A DNA stretch of 64,000 nt from NCBI GenBank assembly GCA_026260175.1, contig JAKCWW010000049.1:63531-127530 (forward strand), in the 5' to 3' direction. Positions 1-12,533 of this stretch are shown here, piece after piece. The stretch's first letter is position 1. The number at the start of each line of letters is the position of its first letter. Under the pieces are notes generated by a model, which made no database searches, was not told the origin of the DNA, and saw nothing but the letters and a program-made list of their open reading frames with translations. The position numbers and the translations under genes were made by a program. This DNA comes from Reticulitermes lucifugus. Lineage: Eukaryota; Arthropoda; Insecta; Blattodea; Rhinotermitidae.

Positions 1-59
1 GAGATAACTCTAGTCTTGTTGACGTTGAGCTTCATAAAATTAGAGATGCACCATCCACG

Positions 60-84
60 AACACAATAATAATAATAATAAGTT
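60..84. repeat. (AAT)n microsatellite
   Basis: A short AAT run lies just upstream of the recognisable LINE. It could be the tail of another, unrecognised R4-like copy, but nothing before it supports that. Confidence 0.6.
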
Positions 85-189
85 TCAAGTAGAGGATGGT
101 GGTACCATCGAAGCCATGCAATAGGGAGATACAAATATCGTGGTTTTCAATAATCGAGTTTAATAATACACGCTTAAAGAAAATACCTT

Positions 190-1493
190 ACATCAATTTA
201 CATCAAATGCCCAACTTTATCTTTAAACCTGGTCACGTTTTTGAAAACCTATGTCGTCTCTGACTTGGCACATTATTTTGGTGTCATCAACTTGATTCCA
301 ACTGACCTAGAGAAAATTCAAACGCGTACTTGGTCCCTACTTACTAAGTACATCTTTCACCACCCAACATCTTCAGTCGAAAGGGTAAGTCACTGCAAGC
401 CAATATTCAACATGCATAATTACATGCAAGAAAAGGCTTCATGCATGGCAGTTGTTTATATGTCATGCATGAAGCAGTGTGTGAAGCCGATAGCAAGCTC
501 ACATTCTTAAACCTGACCTGAGAATGCATTACGTGACCCTGATCTAAAAGCTAAACTAACAAACTGGGCATCTGAGAGTCTACATGGCAGATATCGTCGA
601 CAACTAAATCAACCTGGCATTGACAAAAAAGCCATACATATCTGGCTGAGGAGAAGTGATATACCTCGTATTCCCAGAAACAGAGGGATTTATATTTGTC
701 ATACAGGACAAAGTTATTCCTACACGCAACTACCTAAAACACGTTATAAAGTATCCCAACGTCGTGAATGACCCATGTCGGAAACTATCCAACATGTGAT
801 TGCCTCTTGTCCAAAACTATCCCAAATTACTTACAAACACCGACACGACCATGTCGCCAAACTTTCCGTCACGAATTGGCGAAACAGCTACATCTTTTTT
901 GTGAAACCGTATTCTCCATATTACAAATATGAACCGTAGGTCGTCTTGGAAAACAACTACAAACTCTACTGGGATTGTACCCTATTAAAGGACAAGACTG
1001 TTCAATTGGTCAGACATAACACTGGTTGGTAAAACAAATAAGGAAGCTGCATTCATTGGCATAGAAATTCCATTGCCCCAGAATGTACAAGCCACAAATA
1101 CAAAAAAACAATGCAAATATCAGGAATTTGCATTAGAAATCTTGGAGCAGTTGCAACTGACAAGATTATTTTCATTCCATTAGTCCTGTCTGCTATGGGG
1201 GCCATCCTTAACATGCTTAATCAAAGCCTCAGTAACCCAATTTGCAACCGCACGTAATGTCCCAGGCGCAAAAAGTGGTCGACTAAACACCTGTTCCATC
1301 GTGAGAAAATCCTGAATGATGAGGAGTAATTACCTGATGGAGATGTTGAAAATCACTAATCACGTAGCTTTACCATGTTGCTTTATACAATCTTTTCGAC
1401 GTTCCCTGACACAATCCCCCAGAGGTACTTGGTCAGAAATGACCCGTACTCTGGGTGATCACCAACACGGGGCATAGACTGAAAGTAACACAA

Positions 1494-1530
<37 letters not shown>
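190..1530 (+). pseudogene. R4/Dong-type LINE, 3' part, decayed
   Basis: Conceptual translation in shifting frames gives a recognisable non-LTR retrotransposon C-terminus. The RT thumb region (FGVINLIPTDLEKIQTRTW, SSVERV) is at 270-390. It is followed by VIPTRNYLKHVIKYP near 715-760 and a zinc-knuckle relic (DPCRK then TIQHVIASC) near 765-815. A restriction-like endonuclease relic (NNYKLYWDCTLL, then SDITLVGK and FIGIEIPL) lies at 950-1075. This order, with a PD...D endonuclease downstream of the RT, is that of the R2/R4 group. The usual PD and distal D are replaced by SD and G, so the enzyme is dead; several stops and frameshifts are present. The copy is 5' truncated: most of the RT, including its catalytic motif, is missing. 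It ends in a (TAA)n tail at about 1498-1528, which fits an R4-like 3' end. Confidence 0.8.
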
Positions 1531-2980
1531 TAAACATTTTATGTTACAGGTAGACTGTTCGCGTGTTAATCTGTTATAACCTGATACAAACTTGTTAGAA
1601 CTGGAACATCTTTATTGCTTTTTTATCTGTGATTCTTTCATGGCGATAATAGGCAGTAATTTAGCTGTTGGTTATTATATGGATGTGCGGTTTCGTAATT
1701 GACAAAATTGGAAGTGATTGTTGTATCTGGTTCTTTATTTGTTGGTGTGTCACCATTAATGCTGTGTTGTCACCGCTCGTTGTTCAATGTCCAATTACAA
1801 TTAGCTTCCAACTGTCTCCCGCGCAGTGTGCTAAGAGAATCTGATATTTTCGTGACAATAAAATCAAATACCGACTCTCCGACAGAGCTGTCCATTGTCT
1901 GCGCGCTACGACACATTGAATGCAGCGTATCATCACTGTATGAGGACAAAGTATCGCATCATATTGTAATTGAAAAAACCGAAATCTATTTTCCAAACAG
2001 CAGTAATTCAGACATGATATGCACGGTGTCTCACAATACCCTGGGGTTACTTCATACGTATACATTTCGTAGAGTCAAGCTTAAACTTAAATTAGCTTAT
2101 TTGTACATAACGCTGCCTCACGTATGAATTAGATGACAGTTTATAAATAGACAGGATAGGTAGTCTTGGTTAGGCCGAATCAAAATACTGCATTTCCAAA
2201 GAACTCTTTAAATTAATGGTCCAAAATTTCAGGTAGTGTTTTACTTTCAGTGAATTCTTCTTTATTCCATTATTTAAAGTCGTGTTTACTATACGAAATT
2301 TACTTCCTGTTTTAACACTGTAAATCTTTTCTTTTTGGTTTGCAATTTTTTTATGTGTTTGTTATGATTTTCACAATAAAGGGTGAGTATTTCGTATAAA
2401 CAGGATTCACAGGTTTCACTGGGAAGAGAAGCAGTATATTGTCTGTGAAGAAGGAACGTATAGATAAATATCAGGTCTGAAAAAGTGAACTACCTTTTTT
2501 ATTTGGTGTTAATAGCTAATTGGATAAGGTGTGGAAGATAGAAGTGTAATAACTCTTAAGGTAACAACAAAGACAATTATTACGAGGACTGAAGAAAAGC
2601 ATATAAACCTCAGGGTAGCCGATCTATATTCCGTGATTCGAAACTGGGCCCTGCCGAATATGAAACGAGTGTTCCAGCAAACCTTTTCAGCTTCATGAAG
2701 ATTCTGCACTACAAACCAGCGTCCTACAAACAACAAATATTTGTTATTTGTATAGCCTTCTTAGTGGTTTGCGTATACAGTGTGCCGGAATGCTTACCCA
2801 CAAGACCTCTCTTGCTTTGGCTTCCCGCCTCAGTGTCAACAGCGCAAGGATTTCAACAATTTGCACGGAATTTTGGGTTTTGCCGAAAAGTCTGGTTGCC
2901 TGGCGAATGGTAACTACAAGGAAAAAGAAACCTTAGTATATCCCTTGCTAATAAATAATAGTAAAACCGGCAGAAAACTG
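1531..2980. other. No recognisable feature
   Basis: AT-rich sequence. A 142-codon open frame on the plus strand at 1699-2127 has no domain, no codon bias and an overlapping 93-codon frame on the other strand, so I do not call it a gene. Short frames at 2509-3031 also lack support. Confidence 0.5.
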
Positions 2981-2998
2981 TTCAAAAATATATTGCTA

Positions 2999-3055
2999 GA
3001 ACTAGGAACCTCTACAAGTTTCGACCTCTAGTAGGTCGTCTTCAGGAGAATTTTC
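2999..3055 (-). ncRNA. Hammerhead-ribozyme-like motif, intact core
   Basis: Read on the minus strand, CUGAAGA (3045-3039) is followed by one extra C. Stem II is GACCU/AGGUC with a 5-nt loop, then come GAAAC (3022-3018), a 2-nt loop and GUA (3015-3013). Stem I can form CUC/GAG plus a G-U pair next to the predicted cleavage site. All conserved core residues of a type I hammerhead with a minimal stem III are present. The extra nucleotide after A9 is atypical but occurs in the same place in the other copies here. AT-rich arms (2984-2995 and 3101-3112) are inverted copies of each other. Minimal-stem-III hammerheads are known from Penelope-like elements; activity is untested. Confidence 0.6.
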
Positions 3056-3261
3056 CTTATCAACATGTTCATATGATCAAATAATAAGAATATTGCATAC
3101 TGCAATATATTTTCTGATTTAGGTGTGAGTTGTTTGCTTTTACGTATTTACTTGAACGATATTGAAAAATTAATTTTGGCTTAATTATGAAATGTGTTGA
3201 AGAAACAACTAACACCTAATTAATGGAAAGCTTATATATTCACTGGTGCGAAATTCTTATT

Positions 3262-3690
3262 ACATGATTGCATAAACGTAATGTAAACCAGTTTTATTTT
3301 CTTTTATGTGATATGTTTCTTCTTACTTAATTGCATAACGTTATGTAAACCATTTTTTTGCCTTTACGTAACTCGATTCTTATCACTTGGTTGTATAACG
3401 TGATGTAAACCAGTTTTGTTTGACTTTATGCAACATATTTCTTAAAAATTATTTATGTAACGTTATATATACCACTTTTTTCCTTTACGTAACTCGATTC
3501 TTATCACTTGGTTGTATAACGTGATGTAAACCAGTTTGTTTGCGTGTATGTTACATATTTCTTAAAGCTTAATTATGTAACGATATATTTACCAGTTTTT
3601 ACCTTTACGTAACTCGATACTTATCACTTGGTTGTATAACGTGATGTAAACCAGTTTGTTTGCCTGTATGTTACATGTTTCACCTGTCTC
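3262..3690. repeat. Dimeric ~120-bp tandem repeat
   Basis: The segment starting CCTTTACGTAACTCGAT recurs at 3361, 3482 and 3602, giving a period of about 120 bp. Each unit is made of two diverged ~60-bp halves sharing a core like GTAACGTNATGTAAACCAG. The two halves differ more from each other than the same half does between units, which is a small higher-order repeat. Confidence 0.85.
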
Positions 3691-4926
3691 AGACTCCTTG
3701 ATCCTTTACATTGTAAGGTTCTTTAACCGAACGTTAGGCCTACGGACTGTTGAAACACTTTCGTGGGCATGTTTTGATCGGCATTTTTATTCCTAAATGT
3801 TCTTACAAAACAGAGGCACTATTAAAACAGTCCCTTATGTTTATCTTTTAAGTTCAGTTATGTATTTTCGCACTTGTACTCCGCTGTTGGCATTACTTGT
3901 TCTTGCCTATTCAGTCTGTAATGACGTTAATTTTCTGAGCAGAGATTTTTAAGTTCCATCTCTTTTGTATCTTTATCTTAATCTTTAGCCAATTTTGTTT
4001 TTGTAATTTCGCTTTACTTCCTCCGAAATTTCACTAAATATTCTTGTGTTTTTTGCTTCTCTTTTAATTTTTGCTCATTCCAACAATTCTTCTCTTCTTT
4101 GTGTCGATCCCACTCTAGATACTTTGAAGTTTTGATGATATAAAATTACCGACTACGCTCTCTCCTCTAAAAGTTGGCAACTTGCATAATTTAAGAAAGG
4201 CACAATACCCAGAAGGTTCCGCAATGTATTATAGAAAAAGTATTTGTATCACCTACAAGTATCTTATATCGAGTTATAATGGTTGTCGGTTATCAGCGTT
4301 TCAGATATTTCTGACGGTGCGTATCTTTCCATTACATTTATGACCTTAATGAGATTTGTATCATTTTATCCCTGCACCTCAAAAGATTACTTATTCCCCA
4401 TGCTGGTGTTATTATAAGTTGAATTTAAACTGTACCAAAATAGGATGTCCTCCAGTTGCATCGTTTACACACCGAGTTTCATGAAAGTCGGTCACTTAAC
4501 ATGTACGTATATTATCAACAAAGTACATGCAGTTAGCACATTTCCTTTTTCGCATCCACAAAAGGGAATAATTAACTTAAGGTAAATGCGAGAGGGTAGT
4601 TGGACGATGTGTTTCTAAGATCGAAATTATTTCAGTTCTGTAAGACGAAACTTTGTATCATAGATTTGGTTAGATTTTAACGTTACAATGCTTAAAAATA
4701 TATAATTGGTTATCTAACAGAGAATTTTGTGCCTTAGATTTTGTCATTAAAATTCCCTCTAAAAATATGTATTGATTCTGTAAAGCGAAATTTACTCTGT
4801 ATAAGAAATTTCAAAAGTTCTTCCTATCAATTAAACTCCATTTTGATTCTGTAAAAACAGAATTTGTCTGTATACAGTTTTAAATTTAAATTTTAATACT
4901 GAACATCCCCGTTGGTGTGCAGATAC
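3691..4926. other. No recognisable gene
   Basis: AT-rich DNA. A phrase like GATTCTGTAAARCGAAAT recurs loosely near 4634, 4772 and 4846, suggesting an old ~100-bp repeat. Nothing else is recognised. Confidence 0.45.
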
Positions 4927-5264
4927 AAAAGTATATTTCCTCTTATTAATCACACAGTCACAACCAGAACTTCGCTTTTTAATGCGTATATTTGCTACCG
5001 GTTTCGGCTCTAAGAGCTATCACCTTTTGTTTTTATTTTTATTAGGCAATACATTTATGTATGTTACACGCTTTTATGTAATGAGTATATTCACTATTGT
5101 AAAAAGAGGAAGATCTTCCGTTTTCCAAAACGTATGGTGTTTTTAATTTATGGTTTCTGTGTGGCCTGATGGTGGCTCTTTGAGCCGAAACCGGTAGCAT
5201 GTATACGCATTAAAAGCGCAGTGTTGGTTGTGACTGTGTGATTAATAAGAGAAATATTCTTTTT
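4927..5264. repeat. Fold-back element with two divergent hammerhead-like cores
   Basis: Long inverted repeat. The left arm runs from about 4927 to 5017 and the right arm from about 5180 to 5264; both contain the phrase GTCACAACCA or its complement and TTAATCACACAG/CTGTGTGATTAA. The right arm carries a plus-strand core: CUGAUGG (5166-5172), extra U, GGCUC/GAGCC stem II, GAAAC and GUA (5194-5196). Only A9 is altered, to G. The left arm carries the matching minus-strand core (about 5024-4994) with a damaged CUGANGA. The two cores point outward. This matches inverted terminal copies of a Penelope-like or retrozyme-like element. Confidence 0.65.
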
Positions 5265-7429
5265 TAACTTTAAAACTTTCTGTAAGAAGTAAAGTACTGT
5301 TATTCTGCTAATCAGTATTTTATCTGAAACATGCACCGGATTGCAATTTGACGTGACAGTCACCGTGGAAAATGATTCTTTTGTTTGACACTGCCAGTCG
5401 GAAAGGCATTATCTCTTTCGCCGAAAAGCCTGTGATCACACAGCACCGAAACGTTTGCTGTACATGGTGTATACGTTATTTTATTGTATATGTAATTGTT
5501 CACTTCAAATGCGTTTGTTTTAAACGAGTTAGCGCATGCGTATATATTGATGTCTGTTGAAACATTTGAAACAGAAAGTAACAAAGCTGTCATCATGCCT
5601 TTGACGATAAAATGAGATTTGTTTTTGTGTAGCAAAACAACACTCATGACCCTCATGGGTGTTGTTTTTGTTCACTTTTACTTGCTTCTAGATGTCAGGC
5701 TATTATGGCGGAACTTGTAACCACAAATGCCAAATAATCAATCACCAAAGCTTCAGGAATGTCAATCGTGTCTGTGACAGTAAAGCGCGGAGTTTCCCTA
5801 TGGCCTGACTCTTTGTAGCCAGTCAGCAAATGAAATTCAAAACACGGACAAAGCGACATGGGTAAATGTAACACGAACACCAGCTTTCACAATAACGGAC
5901 TTGTAAAGACTTTTTCATATTGTACATGCATTTTGTGGGAGAAACTCTATAGTTGTTAACAGTACGTTATCACATAATGCTCATTATTGATGTTAAAACA
6001 AATAAAGCAATATTTGCTCCAAAATTCACCTAATTCATGAGGAAATACAGTTAGCCACGAAAATTTGTAGACCCTGCGAAGCTTTACAATCGAATAAGAA
6101 CAGCTTGTCTGATGTGCAGCGACAATTTCGAATTGTAGTGTTCAGTTTCATAACGCCAACAAAGAATGACTGGTTTAAAATAGTCTCAGTTACGCTGCTT
6201 ATTAAAGACTTTAGCAAAATAGACGAACTAACCCAAAGTTAAGTAAGCAATCATCAATTCGATCCTTTCAAGCACACTGTGAATACTACCTGCTGTATCA
6301 TTGAAATATTATTCACTTTACCTGCAGGGTGTTTTTATAAAATTCGTGTAATGTTTCTGATAAACAGTTATTATTTGCCTAAACTGCAGTAAGTAACTGG
6401 TCTTTTAATGATGGTGCACTCTTTTCTGTGTGAGGTACTGATTGTACCTTTAAGTATTATTCACTCTTTGATGCCTTTGAAATGGGTCGTCTACATTTTT
6501 CAATTGAAGATTTCTCTCACAAATATAATGTAGCATCATGACGCAGTCTTGTGGAATGAGAGCAATATTGACTCCACTAAGTAACGTGTTATTGGATGGT
6601 GTTTGTCATTCCCATACTAGCTTAGTATGTATTGGAAAAAATTTTAATTCTAAAGACTTGAATTTTGCCTAAAATTTTATTTAATCAACTCTCCTTACAA
6701 CTTAATAAATCTGATAACTTAGGTTTCTAGAATAGCAGTTTGAAACAAAGTCTAACATAGTATTGCATGTTAGAACTATTAATGGATCATTGTAAGTGAG
6801 ATTCAGTATATGTGTTGTGAAAAGTGTCTGACTAATCTGAAGCCAAAACATTTAGATATATAAGTCAGGTTGTAAACGTACTGGAAAAAATGTACCTGCC
6901 TTGCCTGCCTTCTAGACTATAAAGGCCATAAATTTATGTTTATTATAGTGAGTGATAAATTTTGGTTCATAATATCCAGAAATACAATTACGGCCACATC
7001 TGTTTTTCTGGGCCATGACAGCTTGTAATCTGGTAGGTAATACCAGTGCTCTGGGAGAACATACTGCCTGTGGTGAAAATTACGTTTGTGGTCCCCTGGG
7101 TTATGACAATGTGTAGTTTCTTGGATTTTTAGAGGTTTAGTAACTGCAGTTTTATAGCTAGATGCTTGCTGAATGCGTGACTGACTTATATGATAAACAC
7201 TAAGATGTTCACTAAATTTGCAAATTATTTAGGTTATCTGAAGAATGTTTATCACGAAGATTCCGTTCTTGTGAAATATGAATCCATCTAGACTGACATG
7301 AATCTTCATCGACACCGCTGCGAGAACCTCAGTTCTCGCATTTAATATCATGTTTACAAAATCCCGGCACTGAACCCTCCCTTGACCCAATTATATTTGT
7401 CCTGTACTTTGAAACGCTGTCTCTTAAAC
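5265..7429. other. No recognisable gene
   Basis: About 2.1 kb of AT-rich sequence with only short open frames on both strands (for example 5360-5656 minus and 5695-5880 minus). None has a domain or codon bias. A motif at 7312-7335 resembles the GAGGTTCTC-CGCAGCGGTG phrase that recurs at 46.5, 53.9 and 57.4 kb. Confidence 0.45.
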
Positions 7430-7476
7430 AGCCATTTTAATATTATCCATGAATTTATGCCTATGTCTCCTAAATG
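7430..7476 (-). pseudogene. Small LINE ORF2 fragment
   Basis: About 45 bp match, with substitutions, the segment that in the larger minus-strand copy at 24.5-25.1 kb encodes the GRPRRRWEDNIKMD-like C-terminal motif of an APE-type LINE (shared phrase AATATTATCC then GCCTATGTCTCC). The match is short, so confidence is low. Confidence 0.35.
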
Positions 7477-8758
7477 GTCTGTGATTTCAGATTTTGGGAT
7501 TAAAATTTATATACATTTCCGTGTAGGGTTATATTAATGATACTAATAACAGTAGCAATATTAACGACAACAAACAACAACAATAACAACAAAAATTGTC
7601 TTTGGAAGCACTGTGGAACTGCCCAACCTTCCATTATTCGCTGTTCACCAGGACCGACTGCAAACGACATGAAATACGGACGTAATAATAGAAGGAACAA
7701 GCGCACCCATTGGCGTGCTGTCTGGACCCTCCTCCCGCGTTTGCTTTTATGGCTGTGTTTGTTCCAGTCTCCTCTCTCTTTGTTTCTCTCGTATTTTTTT
7801 ACTCCGACGTTTTGTATCTACACCCTTTTCTCAATTTCGTTTTCGCATTTCCTAATATGTGTCTGTCCTGCTTTTATCAAAGTGATATTTTTGTTACGTT
7901 TTACTGTCTTCGTATATTCTTACCTAAAATCATTATGCTTTCTTTCATAGTTCTATCCATCGCGTGATTTGTGTCTATCACAATTGTGAATTGGCTATAG
8001 AGTAATTTTTTGCACTATATGATTTTTGCGTCTTATTGTATCGTCTAGTCTGAAGAAGCTAACCTGATTTTTTATTTCGAAAAGTTAACCCATTTCTTCG
8101 TGAACGTAAGATGTAACATTATTAGTACTTACAGCAGGTGCACATCGTCATAATTTAGGGATATAATTTCATTTGAAGTATTCCTTGAATTAACATGGTT
8201 ATGCTTGACTAAATATGAAACGCCTCTTTCTGGCATTATTAAATGTTGTCTGTTGGGCAGTGACATCATGTAGTATTATGGGTTGAAACTACTGTTTCTA
8301 AGAAACATGTTCCTCTGAAACGTAAATATCCACATTCAAGAGTACATGTTGTCACGACCTGCATAATTGCGGCCGTGAAAACCTGGAATGTTGTATAACA
8401 TTAGTTTTGTACCTTAGTTTTTAATTATTCGTTTGTATCTGCATTAATCATAAGTGAACACAAAGGCCAGTGAAGTATGCAGAACATCAAAAACTTTGGA
8501 ACTACATTCAAATTTTTCGTACTTCGAAGTATTTAATGGTAGGAATAAGTGTGAAGGCAGTTTTATTCGTAAGATATCTGAGTGCAAAGGTCTTGTGTAA
8601 AACTTAAAGGTACTGAGGATGAGATTTCCAACTTAAAAATTATTATTTTAGTATTTTATAGATTTTGAAGCGAAATTATACAAAAATGTATCATGTTAAA
8701 GTAGATGCAACACATGTTTTGCTAATTTAGTAAACATTATCTACACAATGATGGATTT
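7477..8758. other. No recognisable gene
   Basis: Contains an AAC-rich microsatellite at 7563-7595 and pyrimidine-rich sequence at 7720-7930. The open frames there come from low complexity. A weak CTGAAGA...TTTCGAAA arrangement at 8052-8085 may be a very decayed hammerhead-like core. Confidence 0.4.
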
Positions 8759-9015
8759 CTTTTTTGTGGCGCTACAGTCCACATCGGACCGGTCGCCACT
8801 TTGTGAGGTTTCTAGATCACACACAATTAGACACACACACCCGGTAAGACTCCTCTGAGAGTGTGATTAGCCCGTCGCAGAGGCCGCTACCTATACAAAG
8901 CATAACAAACCCAAGAGAAAAATATCCGCGTCGGCAGCGAATTAGGACCCGCGGTCCCACGAATGGAGCAAAAGTAGACTTACGCCTTAGAACTCATGGC
9001 CACTGGTATCGGCCT
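8759..9015 (-). repeat. SINE family A copy
   Basis: tRNA-derived SINE in reverse orientation. The tRNA head lies at the right (GGCCACTGGTATCGG end) and the T-rich complement of the A-rich tail at the left. The body matches the copies at 21.6, 39.0 and 43.0 kb (phrases such as GACTCCTCTG and CGCAGAGGCC). Flanks carry an imperfect 12-bp direct repeat (8747-8758 and 9016-9027, two mismatches), a likely TSD. The head is strongly diverged, so this is an old copy. Confidence 0.8.
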
Positions 9016-9029
9016 AATGATATATTTGA

Positions 9030-10470
9030 AAGTCTTTCTATACAAATTTGATGCACCTAATTAAAAGGATTTTGATTTAGATAATTTTATTTCTTGGTCT
9101 TTTTGTTAAGACAGATGAGAAACTTGCACAACATTTTGTCAGATAACTTTAAAGGAAGAGAAAGTCTGGAATAAATAGGTGTTGTTGGGATTATAATATT
9201 AAAATTGACTTTAGAGTATCAGGATATGGAGATACGAACTAAACTCAACTGGATCAGAGTGAGGTCCATTGAAGTGATTTTTGAACTTAATGATGATTCT
9301 TGGGGTTACATAAAGGATGGGGGTGGGAAACTTGTGACTGCCGAAGGTACTGTTATTGTGTATAGTAGGATTATATTCAGTGTATTTAGGTTTAATTTTG
9401 TGCTAAAGAAGAAATACATGTTTTTATATAAGCTAAAATTTCTTACTTTTATTGAAACGTTTACCACGAGATTGCGCTTGACGTACTTCGCTCTAAAGAA
9501 GATGTCGTAACGCACTACGTGATGTAAGAAAAGTTAAGACTTATAACTCTGTTGAATGACATAACGAAATTGTAAAGAACATTTATATTCACAAAATGTC
9601 TGGCATCTAAATACACCCATTCCATCCGTATAAGTTCCCGAAGTGTGGTTGATGCTTGTACGAATATATTGGATTTGTGAAGTGTCCATAACTGATTGCT
9701 GTTTTTGTGCCGCAGATTCTATAACACTTCATGAAATTCCAACCTAGTTAAAATAGTCTGTTTACCTTGCAGTATAAAGTGTTGGCCAACAATTTATGGT
9801 ATTACGCTTTCGGAGAATATAAAGTGTAGACTTTATACACCAAAGTTAAATTTTTAGTTTTCAATCATTTCGCCTTCTTAAACGATATATCTGTGTTATA
9901 GAACTTGATGTCTAAATACGTTAATTATGATCAAGTGGTCATATAATGCAATTTTGAATAATTTTAATAACGCGTGCCCAATGTATATTTGCAGCTAAAT
10001 TGTTATTATTTATTAAATATTAAATTACTTAATGTGTCATTTTATTGCTTTCTGCTTCAGCTAAATGTATAGAGCAGTAATCTTCCATGGGTAAGCTAAT
10101 GCACTTTTCTGTTGTTTTGCTCTTGCTTGGGCTCGGGCATCGACATATTTGTCTCTGTAAATGTGGAAGCAGTCACGCACCGGGTCCCAGCAACGCTATC
10201 CTCCGGAGCACTAGGCTTGAGAGGCTCGGCCTTTAAACAGAGTTTTGCCAAGTCGCATTGCAGTTTGGATATTTCAAGTCACTGAACAGACTGTCTGTTA
10301 ACAGCCAGCAAGGACCACTGCGTCAGAAGCACAAGAACGAGCAGTCTGGACGCACCTAACGATAGCTCTTTTGCACTGTCGATTTTTGATTTATATTTCA
10401 CAAAGGAATTGCTAGAAAATACCACTTAGCAAGTTTCCTCTATCCATAAGAGTAAGTAATTTGGAATAAT
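9030..10470. other. No recognisable gene
   Basis: Mostly AT-rich. A more GC-rich patch at about 10,125-10,370 stands out and could be an unidentified repeat or a non-coding exon. It has no open frame or motif that I can defend. Confidence 0.4.
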
Positions 10471-10474
10471 ATGA

Positions 10475-11030
10475 TGCCGTCGAATACTTATTTGAAAATT
10501 ATGTGGTGCATCGTGACATATATTTAGATTTTATGTAGTGCATCCAAGTACATACAAAAGCCAGCATTTCGTAGTGCATGCTTATACATGTTTTGGAACA
10601 TAGTACATCCATAACTGATATATAATTTGGAATTATATAGTCCGTCTGTGTTCATATTTTCGAATTGCGTATGTAGCCCTGCACATATTTTGGAAGTACA
10701 TAGTGCATTTCAATATATAATTTGAAATTATATAATACATCCAAATACGTAATTTGGAATTACGTAGTGCATTTATACACACATTTTGGAAGCACATAAT
10801 ACACGCCTGTACGTAATCCGGAATGGCATAGTGCATCCTAATACATAATTTGGAAGTAGTGTATTCAAGTACGTAATTGGAAATTAAGTATTGTATTCAT
10901 ATACGAATTTAGGGATTTTACGCATTTTTTAATTATATAGTGGACCCCTATGCATATTTTGTAATCACATAAGGTATCACAGTTTAACATTTGGACTGAA
11001 CGTAGTGCATTCCAGTACATATTTTTACAA
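10475..11030. repeat. Degenerate ~36-bp minisatellite
   Basis: A loose unit of the form ATTTGGAATTAYATAGTGCA followed by TCCAAATACATA recurs about 15 times with many substitutions and small indels. The open frames in this stretch (for example 10,633-10,836 minus) are by-products of the repeat. Confidence 0.7.
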
Positions 11031-12533
11031 CCTTAGTAATAGGAGCCGATGTTGAGCTCAATTTCCATCCAAGAATTGCTACTTACACTCTATATATTAC
11101 GAATCAAAAGCCTCAGTAGCAGGACCGTCTCAGACGCCAGTGTAGTGGCATCGCTGAACAGGATTATGTATAAGCCTGTTTTCGGTATTAGCAAAAGCAT
11201 CTCTTGAAGAACGGATGCAAGGGAAACTGCTTGTCAAGATATTAATTCTCAACTAATTTCGTGATAGAGGATACTTGAAAATAATTAATTGAAACTTCGA
11301 ATTTAACGCGTACCTAAATTACATTTAATAATTCAGTTCTTAATTCACTGAGGGAAACCTTCGTGTTCTTTATGAAAACTACTCGGTTGTTGCATTTTAG
11401 GGAAATAATTGATATTTTGTCTGAACGTAGAAAACATATAAATAAACTTGTGGCAACCCGTTCTTAATGTCACAGCAGGTGGTACAAACGCGTACAATTA
11501 GAGCAGGGCTCTTCTATTATATCTCAATTCTGATTTTAAGAGCAAGGCTTCCACTTTTTTATTTTTCTATAATGTCATAAATTTCATGTCCTTGGACTTT
11601 GAGAAAGCAAATTGGCCGTATGTGTTCACTGCTTGAGGTGTATGCTATTGTTCAAATTAAATTTCTAATTCGTTCTGAGACTAGAATTATATCCATAAAA
11701 TATTCCCCAACAGTTGGAAGTGCATCTAAGCTCTGTGCTTTAGTCCCAGTACAGTGATATTCAACATCTCTTGCAAGACGACAGTCTTCATGTCGTTACC
11801 ATGGATACAAGACGAGATTCCCGAATGTTCGCATCTTCAGTCCGCGCCTCATTTCACTTCCTCTCTTCGCGCACCCTGTCGCTTTATGTCGTCAAAGCAG
11901 ATACATGATCCTCCCTACGACACTCTGATTCAGACGTGACGCAGTATGGCTAAGGCTTATCTCGTTGATAAAGAGATACAAGTTCCAGTCTAGTAGTTAC
12001 CACATGCATCATCAATGTGCTTTGAGGACCATGCAACTCAGTACACAGAACAACCTCTTCCGCCGCTTGCATGAAATAATAAAACATTTTAATAATTTGG
12101 TATACTTATTTTCTGTGAAAAGCATTATGCATGAATCTTAGGCCTTCGAGTTTTACGAGCACAAATTTTAAGTAAAACGAAACAATTGCCTGAATGATTT
12201 TGTCTTCGCAAAAAGTCTTTATGTTTAGTTACGAAAGCTGTGGGAAGTAGTGAAGCATACGACTACCGAAATCAAACAGTGAGGGATTTAAGTTTCAATG
12301 TAAGGTTTTACTACTGCGGCAAAAGGAGCAATCCGACCTTTTCTGAATCCTAGAATAGTCTGACCACACATATGCACCCTCCATATCAACCTTTTTTTCA
12401 GTACATCGTCTTACAGGAGATGTTCTTATGCGAAAGAAATTCATTCTGCTGAAGTTTGTTTCCTGAAACCTACAGGAGGTTTAAAATTCAGTACTCTTCT
12501 GTACCAATTTACAAACTGCTTTGACAAGTCAAT
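11031..12533. other. No recognisable gene
   Basis: AT-rich sequence without recognised repeats. An open frame at 11,754-11,939 has no codon bias or domain. Confidence 0.45.

Noticed and set aside
1699-2127. 142-codon plus-strand open frame
   Set aside because: No recognisable motif; an overlapping long frame on the opposite strand and no compositional sign of coding.
8052-8090. Another hammerhead core
   Set aside because: CTGAAGA and CGAAA are present, but stem II and the cleavage triplet do not form convincingly.
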